Shown here in pieces: positions 15,505 to 24,100 of a DNA stretch of 64,000 nucleotides; the first letter of the stretch is position 1; every line of letters begins with the position of its first letter. The notes below the pieces were generated by a model. The model was not told where the DNA came from and searched no databases. It saw only the letters and a program-made list of their open reading frames with translations. Source of the stretch: Nocardioides panzhihuensis (GTDB lineage Bacteria > Actinomycetota > Actinomycetes > Propionibacteriales > Nocardioidaceae); NCBI RefSeq assembly GCF_013408335.1, contig NZ_JACBZR010000001.1, forward strand, positions 2,914,001 to 2,978,000, written 5' to 3'. The translations under genes were made by a program, and so were the position numbers.

Positions 15505-16361
15505 GTCTCGACCAGTCCGTCGTCGGCGTGCGCTCCGAGCCCGAGGAGCGATCCTGGACCAGCGCCGACACGCTGCTCTACGCCCTCGGTGCCGGCGCCG
15601 GGCACGACGACCCGCTGACCGACCTGGCCTACACCACGGAGCACGGCGACGACGCGTGCCCGGAGCAGAAGGTGCTGCCGACCTTCGGGGTGATGGTCAC
15701 GTGGGGTGCCAGACGTGGCGGCAGGAGGATGGGCGACTTCAACCCCGCCATGCTGGTCCACGCCGAGCAGGAGGTCGTCCTGCACCGCCCCCTGACCGCG
15801 GAAGGGACCGTCTCGCTCACCTCCCAGGTGACCGGCATGTACGACAAGGGATCAGGAGCCCTGGTCACGAGCCAGGCCGAGGCGGTCGACCCGGCAACGG
15901 GCGAGCCCGTCGTGACCACCCGCAGCTCGGTCTTCATCCGGGGTGAGGGCGGGTTCGGCGGCGATCCTGGCCCGAAGGTGGCCTCCCCGATCCCGGGTCG
16001 TGATCCCGACGACCTGGCGACGATGCCGACCTGGCCCGGCCAGGCTCTGCTCTACCGTCTCAGCGGCGACCGCAACCCGCTCCACTCGGACCCACGCTTC
16101 TCCGCGCGGGGAGGCTTCGAGCGCCCCATCCTGCACGGGCTCTGCACCTACGGAGTCACCGGCCGAGCGCTGGTCCGCACGATCACCGAAGGCGACGGGG
16201 ACCGGCTGGCGACGATGAGCGGACGCTTCTCCGCACCGGTCCTTCCCGGGGAGACCCTTCAGGTCGCGATGTGGCGCGTCGACGACACCACGACCGCCTT
16301 CCAGACCCGAAAGGAGGACGGCACCGTGGTCATCGACCGTGGCCTGGCCACCTGGCGCTGA
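15501..16361 (+). CDS. MaoC-type enoyl-CoA hydratase 2 (double hot-dog)
   Basis: A 286-residue protein of two hot-dog repeats. The C-terminal half carries the hydratase 2 motif YRLSGDRNPLHSDP (about residues 187-200), with the catalytic Asp and His, followed by GFERPILHGLCTYG. It hydrates trans-2-enoyl-CoA to (3R)-hydroxyacyl-CoA, which the SDR encoded just upstream would oxidise. ATG 15501 overlaps the SDR stop (ATGA). It closes the operon begun at 6532. A GGTCGAG-type repeat follows, then the convergent TetR gene. Confidence 0.9.
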   Translation: MSLDQSVVGVRSEPEERSWTSADTLLYALGAGAGHDDPLTDLAYTTEHGDDACPEQKVLPTFGVMVTWGARRGGRRMGDFNPAMLVHAEQEVVLHRPLTAEGTVSLTSQVTGMYDKGSGALVTSQAEAVDPATGEPVVTTRSSVFIRGEGGFGGDPGPKVASPIPGRDPDDLATMPTWPGQALLYRLSGDRNPLHSDPRFSARGGFERPILHGLCTYGVTGRALVRTITEGDGDRLATMSGRFSAPVLPGETLQVAMWRVDDTTTAFQTRKEDGTVVIDRGLATWR

Positions 16362-16375
16362 TCGTCGGCGCCGGT

Positions 16376-16394
16376 GGTCGAGCTCGTCGAGACC
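16376..16394. repeat. GGTCGAG...TCGAGACC interspersed repeat between convergent genes
   Basis: A single 19-nt copy, GGTCGAGCTCGTCGAGACC, fills most of the 40-bp gap between the MaoC stop and the TetR stop. Its position between gene ends suggests it also acts as a weak hairpin barrier to read-through. Same family as the cluster at 1603-1796. Confidence 0.6.
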
Positions 16395-16401
16395 CGCGGC
16401 C

Positions 16402-17046
16402 CTACTCGGAGGGCTGCGGCGCGCCCTCGGCGATCTCTCCGGCGAAGAGGCGCTGGGCCAGCGCGATCGCGTGCCGGGCGACCCGCCTCGCCTGGCGCTT
16501 CGTCTCGCACCCGGCCGTCATCCGAGCCGCCTCACCGATGAGAGCGGTCAGGATCGCGCCGAGCAGCTTGTCCTCGTCGCTGCCACCGAGACCGAGGACC
16601 TGCAGGTTGCGGCGGATCCACTCGGTGTTGCGGCGTCGGCGCATCACCTCGAACCCTGGAGGGCCGTCACCGGCGTAGAACACCGGCAGCAGCTCACGGT
16701 CCTCCCAGACCGCATCGAGGTAGGCCAGCGCCCCGGCCTCGAACTGGTCCAGCGGCGACTCGACCCCGCTCTTGCGGAGCTTCGCCACGCTCGCAGCCGC
16801 TGCGGCGGCGAGCCGGCCGACGTACTCGTCCCACAGCGCGAGGTAGAGCTGTTCCTTGCCGCCGAAGTGGTGGTAGACGCTGCCGACGCTGGAGTCCGCG
16901 CGGGCGACGACGTCGGAGACGCTGGCCACGGTGTAGCCCTTTTCGGCGAAGACCTCGCGAGAAGCGTCCAAGAGCTGACGGCGCGTCTCCTCGGTCTTGG
17001 CCCAACGACGCCCTCCGGGGCTCTGTGGTTCGACCTCTAGCGACAT
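16402..17046 (-). CDS. TetR family repressor of the catabolic regulon
   Basis: A 214-residue regulator with an N-terminal TetR helix-turn-helix: TRRQLLDASREVFAEKGY, then VSDVVARADSSVGSVYHHFGGKEQLY (about residues 42-67). The C-terminal ligand domain contains Cys and Arg residues suited to an acyl-CoA-type effector, but the ligand is not readable. It is divergent from the acyl-CoA dehydrogenase, with CTAGA-N7-TCTAG between them, and the same site recurs before the ABC operon at 6457-6473. I infer that it represses both operons until an acyl-CoA intermediate accumulates. Confidence 0.88.
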   Translation of the reverse strand: MSLEVEPQSPGGRRWAKTEETRRQLLDASREVFAEKGYTVASVSDVVARADSSVGSVYHHFGGKEQLYLALWDEYVGRLAAAAAASVAKLRKSGVESPLDQFEAGALAYLDAVWEDRELLPVFYAGDGPPGFEVMRRRRNTEWIRRNLQVLGLGGSDEDKLLGAILTALIGEAARMTAGCETKRQARRVARHAIALAQRLFAGEIAEGAPQPSE

Positions 17047-17141
17047 CGTTCACTCCTCGTCATCCTGCGGGATCTTCTCAGAATATGCGCAATTCCTCTT
17101 GACGACGAACCGCGACTGCGTGACGCTTCTCATAGTTCATT

Positions 17142-17158
17142 CTAGAAAATGATTCTAG
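17142..17158 (+). promoter_or_regulatory. TetR-type operator upstream of acyl-CoA dehydrogenase
   Basis: CTAGA-AAATGAT-TCTAG, extended on both sides to TTCTAGAA boxes, lies 28 bp before ATG 17186 and 96 bp from the divergent TetR start. It has the same half-sites and 7-bp spacer as 6457-6473, with the spacer ending TGAT in both. A TTGACG at 17099-17104 may be the -35 element; the -10 is unclear. Confidence 0.65.
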
Positions 17159-17185
17159 AAACTCACTCTAACTGAAGGAGCGGGC

Positions 17186-18358
17186 ATGATCGACTTCGCG
17201 CTGGGAGAAGAGCATCGAGCGGTCAAGGAGGCGGTTCGCCAGTTCATCACCAAAGAGGTGATGCCACTGGAGGACCAGGTTCTCCTCAACGAGCGGAACG
17301 GCCGGCCGGCCCTCGAGCCGGGCCAGCTCAAGGACCTTCAGGCAAAGGCCCGCAAGTACGGCTACTGGGGCATCAACACCCCGGAGGAGTACGGCGGGAT
17401 GGCCGCGGGAGCCGTCATGTCGGCGATCATCGCGGGTGAGGCCGGCCGCACCTTCGTGCCGTTCCGCTTCGGCGGCAGCGCGGACAACATCCTCTACGCC
17501 GGCACCGAGGCGCAGAAGCAGGAGTACCTCATCCCGACGATCGAGGGTGAGCGCCGCAGCTGCTTCGCCATCACCGAGCCCGGCGCCGGCTCCGACGCCC
17601 GCAACATCCGGACCAAGGCGGTCCGGGACGGCGACGACTGGGTGATCAACGGCGAGAAGACCTTCATCACCAACGGCAACGAGGCCGACTTCGTCATGGT
17701 CTTCGCCGTCACCGACCCTTCGATGGGCGCCGACGGTGGCGTCACCTGCTTCCTGGTCGACCGGGCCATGGGCTGGGAGTCCACGCCCATCCCGACCATG
17801 GGCGAGTGGGGCCCGGGTGCGCTGAGCTTCCAGGACGTCCGGGTCCCGAACGACCACATCCTCGGCGAGGAGGGCAAGGGCTTCGAGCTGGCGATGCAGT
17901 GGATCGGCAACGGCCGCTTCATGATCCCGGCCGGCGCCATCGGTGCCGCCGAGCGCATGCTCGAGATGGCCATCGAGCACGCCAACAACCGGCAGTCGAT
18001 GGGTCAGCCGATCGCCAACTACCAGTTCATCCAGGGCCACATCGCCGACAGCGCCGTCGAGCTGGAGGCCGCCCGCTGGCTGACCCTGCACGCCGCCTGG
18101 CAGGTCGAGAACAAGATGGACGCCCGGCACACCTCGTCCATCGCGAAGCTCTACGGCACCAACATGGCCAACCGGGTCGTCGACCGCGTCCTCCAGATCC
18201 ACGGCGGCATGGGCTACACCAAGGAGCTTCCCCTGGAGCGCTGGTACCGGGAGCTGCGTCTGCTCCGCATCTTCGAGGGCACCGACGAGATCCAGCGCCG
18301 TACGATCGCCCGAAACCTGCTCAAGGGCCACATCAAGGTGGGAGCGTCGTTGGCATGA
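17186..18358 (+). CDS. Acyl-CoA dehydrogenase
   Basis: A 390-residue FAD enzyme of the acyl-CoA dehydrogenase family at standard length. It shows CFAITEPGAGSDARNIRT (about residues 129-146, substrate/FAD loop), the W-x-INGEKTFITN strand, and the C-terminal QIHGGMGYTKELPLERWYRE and RIFEGTDEIQR, where the Glu of EGT is the catalytic base of short- and medium-chain types. It would form the enoyl-CoA that the MaoC/SDR pair uses next. GAAGGAG precedes ATG 17186. Its stop overlaps the start of a 28-codon ORF that leads into the CoA ligase gene. Confidence 0.92.
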   Translation: MIDFALGEEHRAVKEAVRQFITKEVMPLEDQVLLNERNGRPALEPGQLKDLQAKARKYGYWGINTPEEYGGMAAGAVMSAIIAGEAGRTFVPFRFGGSADNILYAGTEAQKQEYLIPTIEGERRSCFAITEPGAGSDARNIRTKAVRDGDDWVINGEKTFITNGNEADFVMVFAVTDPSMGADGGVTCFLVDRAMGWESTPIPTMGEWGPGALSFQDVRVPNDHILGEEGKGFELAMQWIGNGRFMIPAGAIGAAERMLEMAIEHANNRQSMGQPIANYQFIQGHIADSAVELEAARWLTLHAAWQVENKMDARHTSSIAKLYGTNMANRVVDRVLQIHGGMGYTKELPLERWYRELRLLRIFEGTDEIQRRTIARNLLKGHIKVGASLA

Positions 18359-18441
18359 GCGAGCGCAAGCGAGCGACCATCGGATACTTCAGGGCGCCAC
18401 GTCCGTATTCTGGCGCCTGCGCTACGGAGGTGGCGCCATGA
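18355..18441 (+). CDS. 28-residue coupling/leader ORF
   Basis: ATG 18355 overlaps the acyl-CoA dehydrogenase stop (ATGA), and its own TGA (18439-18441) overlaps the ATG of the CoA ligase (18438). It thus bridges the two genes exactly. The peptide begins MSERKRATIGYF and resembles nothing I know. The stretch also holds GGCGCCA at 18393-18399 and two copies of its complement, TGGCGCC, at 18411-18417 and 18431-18437; the second abuts the ligase ATG. Translation of this ORF could decide which hairpin forms. Chance overlap is possible. Confidence 0.4.
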   Translation: MSERKRATIGYFRAPRPYSGACATEVAP

Positions 18442-20561
18442 GCATCCTCGACGCCGATCGACTGCAGGAGTTCTTCCGCCCGAAGTCGGTCGCCCTCGTC
18501 GGGGCGACCGACAAGTCGGGCTGGTCCGCGAGCACCTACAACAACCTTCTCCAGCACGGCTTCGCCGGTGACGTGCACCTGGTGAACCCCAAGACGCCAG
18601 TCGTCCACGGCGTCGAGACCCACCGCAGCCTCTCCGACATCCCCGGGCCGGTCGACCTGGCCTACGTCATGACGCCGATCGAGGTCGTGCCGCGCGTCCT
18701 GGAGGAGGGCGCGGTCCGCGGCATCCGGAACTACGTCATCCTCACCGCCGGCTACGGCGAGATCGGTGGTGAGGGCGCGGTCCGCGAGCAGGAGGTCGCC
18801 GACATCGCCCGGCGGCACGACCTCATCGTTCTCGGTCCCAACGGGAACGGGTTCATCAATGCGGCCGACTCGATCACCCCCTACGGGTTGCCGATCCCCC
18901 CGCCACTCCTGGGCGGTTCGGTCGGCGTCGTGCTGCAGAGCGGTGCGTTGGCCAGCAACGTGCTGGCCTTCGCCCAGGCACGCAACATCGGGATCTCGCT
19001 GCTGGTCTCGATGGGCAACGAGACCGCGATGTCGGTGACCGATGTGATGAACGCGCTGGTCGAATCCCCCAAGACGAAGGTGATCGCGCTCTTCCTGGAG
19101 AGCATCCGGCACCCGGAGGAGTTCGCCGACATCGCCCGGCGGGCCCTGGCGGCGGGCAAACCGATCGTGGCTCTCAAGATCGGTCGAAGCGTCAAGGCGT
19201 CTCGGACGGCTCAGGCCCACACCGGCGCGCTGGTGGGCGACGACAAGACCGTCGACGCCGCCTTCCGCCAGCTCGGGGTGATCCGCGTGGGCTCGTTGGA
19301 GGACCTGATGGTCACCGCCGGCATGCTCGCCGAGACCGGTCCCCTCCCCGGCAACCGGATCGGCGTCGTCACCCCCTCGGGCGGCGCCTCCGAGATCATC
19401 TCCGACCGTGCCGAGGACGAGGGGCTCGAGCTGCCGGAGTTCGCCGAGGCGACCACGACAGCGCTGCGGAGCGTACTGCCGCCGTTCGCCACACCGAACA
19501 ACCCGCTCGACGTCACCGGCTACGTGCTGCTCGACCGCCAGCTCATGGCGAAGTCACTCGACGTGGTGGCTGCCGATCCTGGTGTCGACGTCATCATGCT
19601 GCTGCAGGACATGCCCCGGGCGACGCCGGACTTCGACCTGGCGGTCGAGACGTATCGCCACACAGCGGGGGTGATCAGGTCCTCACCGAAGCCGGTGGTG
19701 ATCGTCGGCAACGTCCTGGTCGACGTGAGCGAGACCGGGCGGGCCCTGCGTGAGGCGGCGAGCTATCCGCAGATCGCGGGCGGCATCGAGCACGGCATGA
19801 CCGCACTGGGCCACGCAGTTCGCTGGTCGCAGACCTACCGGCGCCACCAGGCGGGCACGGACGGACCGGTCTCGGTCGAGGTGAAGGTGCCGGACGGGCT
19901 GCCGGCCCGTGCCGGGACCTGGACCGAGCGTCATGCCGCCGGATTCCTGGCCGCGAACGGCATCCCGATGGTGCTGTCCCGGGTCGCCACCTCCCCCGAC
20001 GAGGCCGCCCGTCTCGCCGAGGAGGTCGGCTTCCCTGTGGTACTCAAGGCGGCGGCCGACGACCTGGAGCACAAGAGCGACCTCGGCGGCGTGGAGCTCG
20101 GCCTGCAGGACGCGGAGTCGGTCCGTGCCGCAGCAGCGCGGATCGCCGACTCCCTGGCTAAGGCGGGCCACGACGGCACCACGACGATCGTCCAGCCGAT
20201 GCGCTCGGGTGGCACGGAGCTGCTCGTCGGTGTCGTCCGCGACCCGTCCTGGGGGCTCACGCTGGCGGTGGCCATGGGCGGAATCTGGGTCGAGATCCTC
20301 GGTGACTCCCAGCTCCGGCTGCTGCCGATCTCGGAGACCGATGCCCGGCAGGCGCTCGAGTCGCTACGCAGCGCCGCCGTGCTCCGGGGCGCACGCGGCC
20401 AGGCTCCGGTCGATCTGGAGGCGCTCGCCGGTGTGGTGGCGAGGCTCGGCGCGATCGCGGTCGCGCTCGGCGACGATCTCGAGTCGCTCGAGGTCAACCC
20501 GCTGCTGGTCTCCGGCGAGCGGATCGAGGCGCTGGACGCGCTCATCACCTGGCGCGCCTGA
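18438..20561 (+). CDS. ADP-forming acyl-CoA synthetase (acetate-CoA ligase family)
   Basis: A 707-residue fused NDP-forming CoA ligase. It has an N-terminal CoA-binding Rossmann domain (FRPKSVALVGATDKSGWSAS), two succinyl-CoA-synthetase-like domains with the phosphohistidine region QAHTGALVGDD (about 255-265), and a C-terminal ATP-grasp domain from about residue 490 (GFPVVLKAAADDLEHKSDLG). It joins CoA to a carboxylic acid using ATP, giving ADP and phosphate. In this regulon it would activate the imported substrate. GGAGG lies eight bases before ATG 18438 inside potential hairpins. A strong terminator follows. Confidence 0.9.
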   Translation: MSILDADRLQEFFRPKSVALVGATDKSGWSASTYNNLLQHGFAGDVHLVNPKTPVVHGVETHRSLSDIPGPVDLAYVMTPIEVVPRVLEEGAVRGIRNYVILTAGYGEIGGEGAVREQEVADIARRHDLIVLGPNGNGFINAADSITPYGLPIPPPLLGGSVGVVLQSGALASNVLAFAQARNIGISLLVSMGNETAMSVTDVMNALVESPKTKVIALFLESIRHPEEFADIARRALAAGKPIVALKIGRSVKASRTAQAHTGALVGDDKTVDAAFRQLGVIRVGSLEDLMVTAGMLAETGPLPGNRIGVVTPSGGASEIISDRAEDEGLELPEFAEATTTALRSVLPPFATPNNPLDVTGYVLLDRQLMAKSLDVVAADPGVDVIMLLQDMPRATPDFDLAVETYRHTAGVIRSSPKPVVIVGNVLVDVSETGRALREAASYPQIAGGIEHGMTALGHAVRWSQTYRRHQAGTDGPVSVEVKVPDGLPARAGTWTERHAAGFLAANGIPMVLSRVATSPDEAARLAEEVGFPVVLKAAADDLEHKSDLGGVELGLQDAESVRAAAARIADSLAKAGHDGTTTIVQPMRSGGTELLVGVVRDPSWGLTLAVAMGGIWVEILGDSQLRLLPISETDARQALESLRSAAVLRGARGQAPVDLEALAGVVARLGAIAVALGDDLESLEVNPLLVSGERIEALDALITWRA

Positions 20562-20567
20562 CCTGGT

Positions 20568-20607
20568 CACCGCGGCCCGAGAGGCGAAAGCCCCTCGGGC
20601 CGCGGTG
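20568..20607 (+). terminator. Strong terminator hairpin after the CoA ligase gene
   Basis: A 17-position arm (20568-20584) pairs with 20591-20607 with one mismatch, around the hexaloop CGAAAG; the core is CGCGGCCCGAG with its complement. No T tract follows, as is usual in actinobacteria. It marks the end of the acyl-CoA dehydrogenase operon. Confidence 0.75.
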
Positions 20608-20675
20608 TCCGTCCGGCGACGGGCAGCCGGCGTCCGCTAGGTTTTCCCTCACCTATTGGCCGATGAGGAGCTCCG

Positions 20676-21197
20676 ATGCCCACACCCGCGATGCGTACGG
20701 CCAGGATGCTGGTGCTCACGTTCATGTCCATGTTGGTGGTTCTGGGGGTCGTCGTCGCCCTCAGCGTTCCCGAGGCCGACCTGACGCTGCCATCGGCGTA
20801 CGTCATCGGCGGGCAGGTCGCGGCCGGGGTCGTGATCTTCGTGCTCTGCTCGACGATCGGGTTCCGGGCGGTGCCGATCACGCCGGGGACGGACTCCGAC
20901 AAGGCGACGCGCGAGGGCCTGCAGCGACAGCAGACCTCGATGTTCCTGCGGCTCGTCCTCAGCGAGATCGTCGCGCTGGTCTCGCTCGCCCTGGCCTTCG
21001 TCCTGACCGAGGGCCAGCTGATGACGTACGTCATCGGCGGGCTCATCTCGCTGGCCCTGATGGCCTTCTTCGCCTACCCCTCGACCCGCAACATCCGCCG
21101 GGTGGAGGCCAGCCTCGACAGCGCGGGTGCGCGGTCGAGGCTGGCGGAGGCGTTCGGTGTGGGTGAAGGTCCGGCGAGCACCTACAACGTGCTCTAG
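20676..21197 (+). CDS. Four-helix membrane protein of unknown function
   Basis: A 173-residue protein with four clear membrane segments: MLVLTFMSMLVVLGVVVAL (about 11-29), YVIGGQVAAGVVIFVLC (about 42-58), LVLSEIVALVSLALAFVLT (about 92-110) and YVIGGLISLALMAFFAY (about 117-133). A soluble 40-residue tail follows. YVIGG occurs at the start of helices 2 and 4, suggesting an internal duplication of a two-helix unit. I do not recognise the family. Its TAG stop shares the palindromic bases CTAG (21194-21197) with the stop of the convergent oxidoreductase gene. Confidence 0.75.
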   Translation: MPTPAMRTARMLVLTFMSMLVVLGVVVALSVPEADLTLPSAYVIGGQVAAGVVIFVLCSTIGFRAVPITPGTDSDKATREGLQRQQTSMFLRLVLSEIVALVSLALAFVLTEGQLMTYVIGGLISLALMAFFAYPSTRNIRRVEASLDSAGARSRLAEAFGVGEGPASTYNVL

Positions 21198-24100
21198 ACG
21201 TTCAGGTCGATCCCCTCGGCGGCGAGCGCCTCGCGGTAGGCCTCGACGTTGCGCATCTTCACGTTCTCGTAGCCCCGCACCATGTCCGGGAGCTCCGCCA
21301 GGCGGACGGTCCGGGCGTAGTTCTCGTCGGTCAGGTCCGCGGCGAGGTCGGTGACCAGCGCCGAGTAGTGCGCGAGCAGGGCGCGCTCGGTGCGGCGTAC
21401 GTGGGCCTGACCGAACGGGTCGAGGATTGTGCCGCGAAGGAACTTCATGGTCGCCAGGAGGCGGAGCATGAAGTGCGAGCGCGGACCGAAGGTCATCTTG
21501 CGGCCCTTCAGGAGCGCCCCGAAGACCGGCGGGGAGAGCTTGAAGCTGATCTTGCCCTGGACCTCGGCACGGACACCGTCCAAGGCGGCCGGCGCAGTGA
21601 GCAGCCGGGCGACCTCGTACTCGTCCTTGTAGGCGGTGAGCTTGAACAGGTAGCGGGCGACCGCCTCGGAGAAGCGGGTCTCGGCGGTCACCGCACGCTC
21701 GGCGTTCCAGATCCGGTCGACGAGCTCGACGTAGCGGCGAGCGGTCTCCTGGTTCTGGAAGGCGACGAGCTTCGGGGCACGGAACTCGACGAGCCGGCGC
21801 ACCTCACCGTCGAGCTTCGCGTCGTCAAGAGCCGGCACGACGATCTCCTCGACCGGCGCGGTGGACGTGCCGGTGACCTTGGCGAACTCGTCAGGCGCAG
21901 CCACGGAGGCACGGCCCCAGCGGAAGGCGGCCACGTTGGCGCTGACCGCGACACCGTTGATGCCGATGGCCTCCTCGATCGCCTCGGCCGGGATCGGGAG
22001 CGCACCGGCCTGGTAGGCGGCGCCGACCAGCAGGAAGTTGGCCGCGGCGGTGTTGCCGAAGAGCGTCTCCGCGGCGGTGAGCGCGTCGAAGGCGCGCAGC
22101 GAGGAGGTCGCGCCGTTCACGCGGGTGAGCAGCTCGTCGTCGGCCGGGTAGGAGATGTCCTTGTCGTAGACCATCGGCCCGGTCGGCGTCTTGCTGGTCG
22201 ACACGACCGCTCGGGTGCGCTCCGGGTCGCCGTAGGCGAGGTTCTTGCCCTCGGCCAGGGTGAGGAGGTCGAAGCCGAGCAGCGCGTCCGCCGAACCCGG
22301 GGTGACCCGGTTGGAGGGGTCGATCGCACCCGGACCGAACCGCAGGTGAGCGGTCACCGGACCGGCCTTCTGGCTCATCCCGACCTGGTCGAGCGACTCC
22401 ACGCCGAAGCCGGCACGCAGCGCCGCGGTTGCGAGCACCTGGTTGACGGTGACGATGCCGGTGCCGCCGATGCCGGCCATGAAGACGCCGTAGGTCCGCT
22501 CCAGGTCGGCGTAGCCGGGGTCCGCCACCTCGGGCGGCGCCGGCGTCGACTTCTTCGCCTTCTTGACCGTCGGGTCGGTCTCGACCGCCATGAACGAGGG
22601 GCACTCCCCTTCGACACAGGTGTAGTCGGTGTTGCACGAGGTCTGGTCGATGCGGGTCTTGCGGCCCAGCTCGGTCTCGACCGGCTGCACGGAGAGGCAG
22701 TTGGACTTCACGCCGCAGTCGCCGCAGCCCTCGCACACGGCCTCGTTGATCACGATCTTGGTGTTGCGGGCCTCGATGGTGCCGCGCTTGCGCTGGCGGC
22801 GCGCGTCGGCGGCGCAGTGCTGGTCGTAGATCAGCACGGTCACGCCCTCGATCTCGCGCAGCTCGTGCTGGGCGTCGTCGAGGCGGTCGCGGTGCCACAG
22901 GCGTACGCCTGCGGGGAAGCTGCTGCGGCGGTAGCGCTTCGGCTCGTCGGCGACCACGATGATCGCCTTGACGCCCTCGTTCATCAGCTTGTGGGTCAGC
23001 TGCGCCATCGTGACCTCACCCTGTCGCTTCTGGGCACCGGTCATCGCGACGACGTCGTTGTGCAGCAGCTTGTAGGTGATGTTGACGTCCGCCGCGACGC
23101 ACGCCTGGATGGCCAGCTGCGCGGAGTGGAAGAAGGTGCCGTCACCGACGTTCTGGAAGGTGTGGCCGGCGTGGCTGTAGGGCGCCTGCCCGATCCACTG
23201 CGAGCCCTCGCCACCCATCTGGGTGATGCCGACGACCGCGCTGTCCTCACGCTGCGAGGCGGTCACCAGCGTGTGGCAGCCGATGCCGCCGCCACCGATC
23301 GAGCCCTCGGGCAGCGCGGTGGAGCGGTTGTGCGGGCAGCCCGAGCAGAAGTACGGGGTGCGCGAGGTCGAGAGCAGCGGCAGGTCGATCCGGGTCGGCC
23401 CGGCGGACTTCAGCTCGGCGCGGCCCTTCAGCGCACGACGCAGCGGCGCGAGCAGGCGGCCGGCGGTCAGCTCACCGTCCAGCGGCACCAGCGGGACCCC
23501 GGCACGGTCCTTCTTGCCGACGATGACGGGCGCGGACGGCTCGCCGTAGAGGATCTCGCGGATGCCCTGCTCGATGAAGGAGGTCTTGTCCTCGACGACG
23601 ATGATCTCCTCGAGCCCGTCGGCGAACGTCGACACGATGGTCGGCTCGACCGGCCACATCATGCCCAGGCGCAGCACCCGGATGCCGGCGGCCATCAGGG
23701 CGTCGTGGTCGAGGCCGAGGTCCAGCAGGCCCTGTCGCATCGAGTCGTAGCACGAGCCGGCGGCGACGATGCCGACCTTGGCGTTCGGCGCCTTGACCTC
23801 GATCCGGTTGAGCCGGTTCTCGGCGGCGTACGCCTTCACGACGTTCATCCGGGGGCCGTAGAGCTTCGCCTCGGCGCCGACGATCCGGTCGGGGAAGAGC
23901 TCGATCTTGGTCGGCTCGTAGGTGTAGGGGACGCCCTGCCACTCGGTCTTCGGCATGACCGGGTCGATGACGCCGATCTCCGGGTTGACCACCCAGGCGC
24001 CGTCGGCGACGTCGGCGACGATCTTGAGCGCGACCACACAGCCGGAGGCGCGGGAGAGGGCGATGCCCTCCATCCCGTACTCCACGATCTCGGAGGCGTT

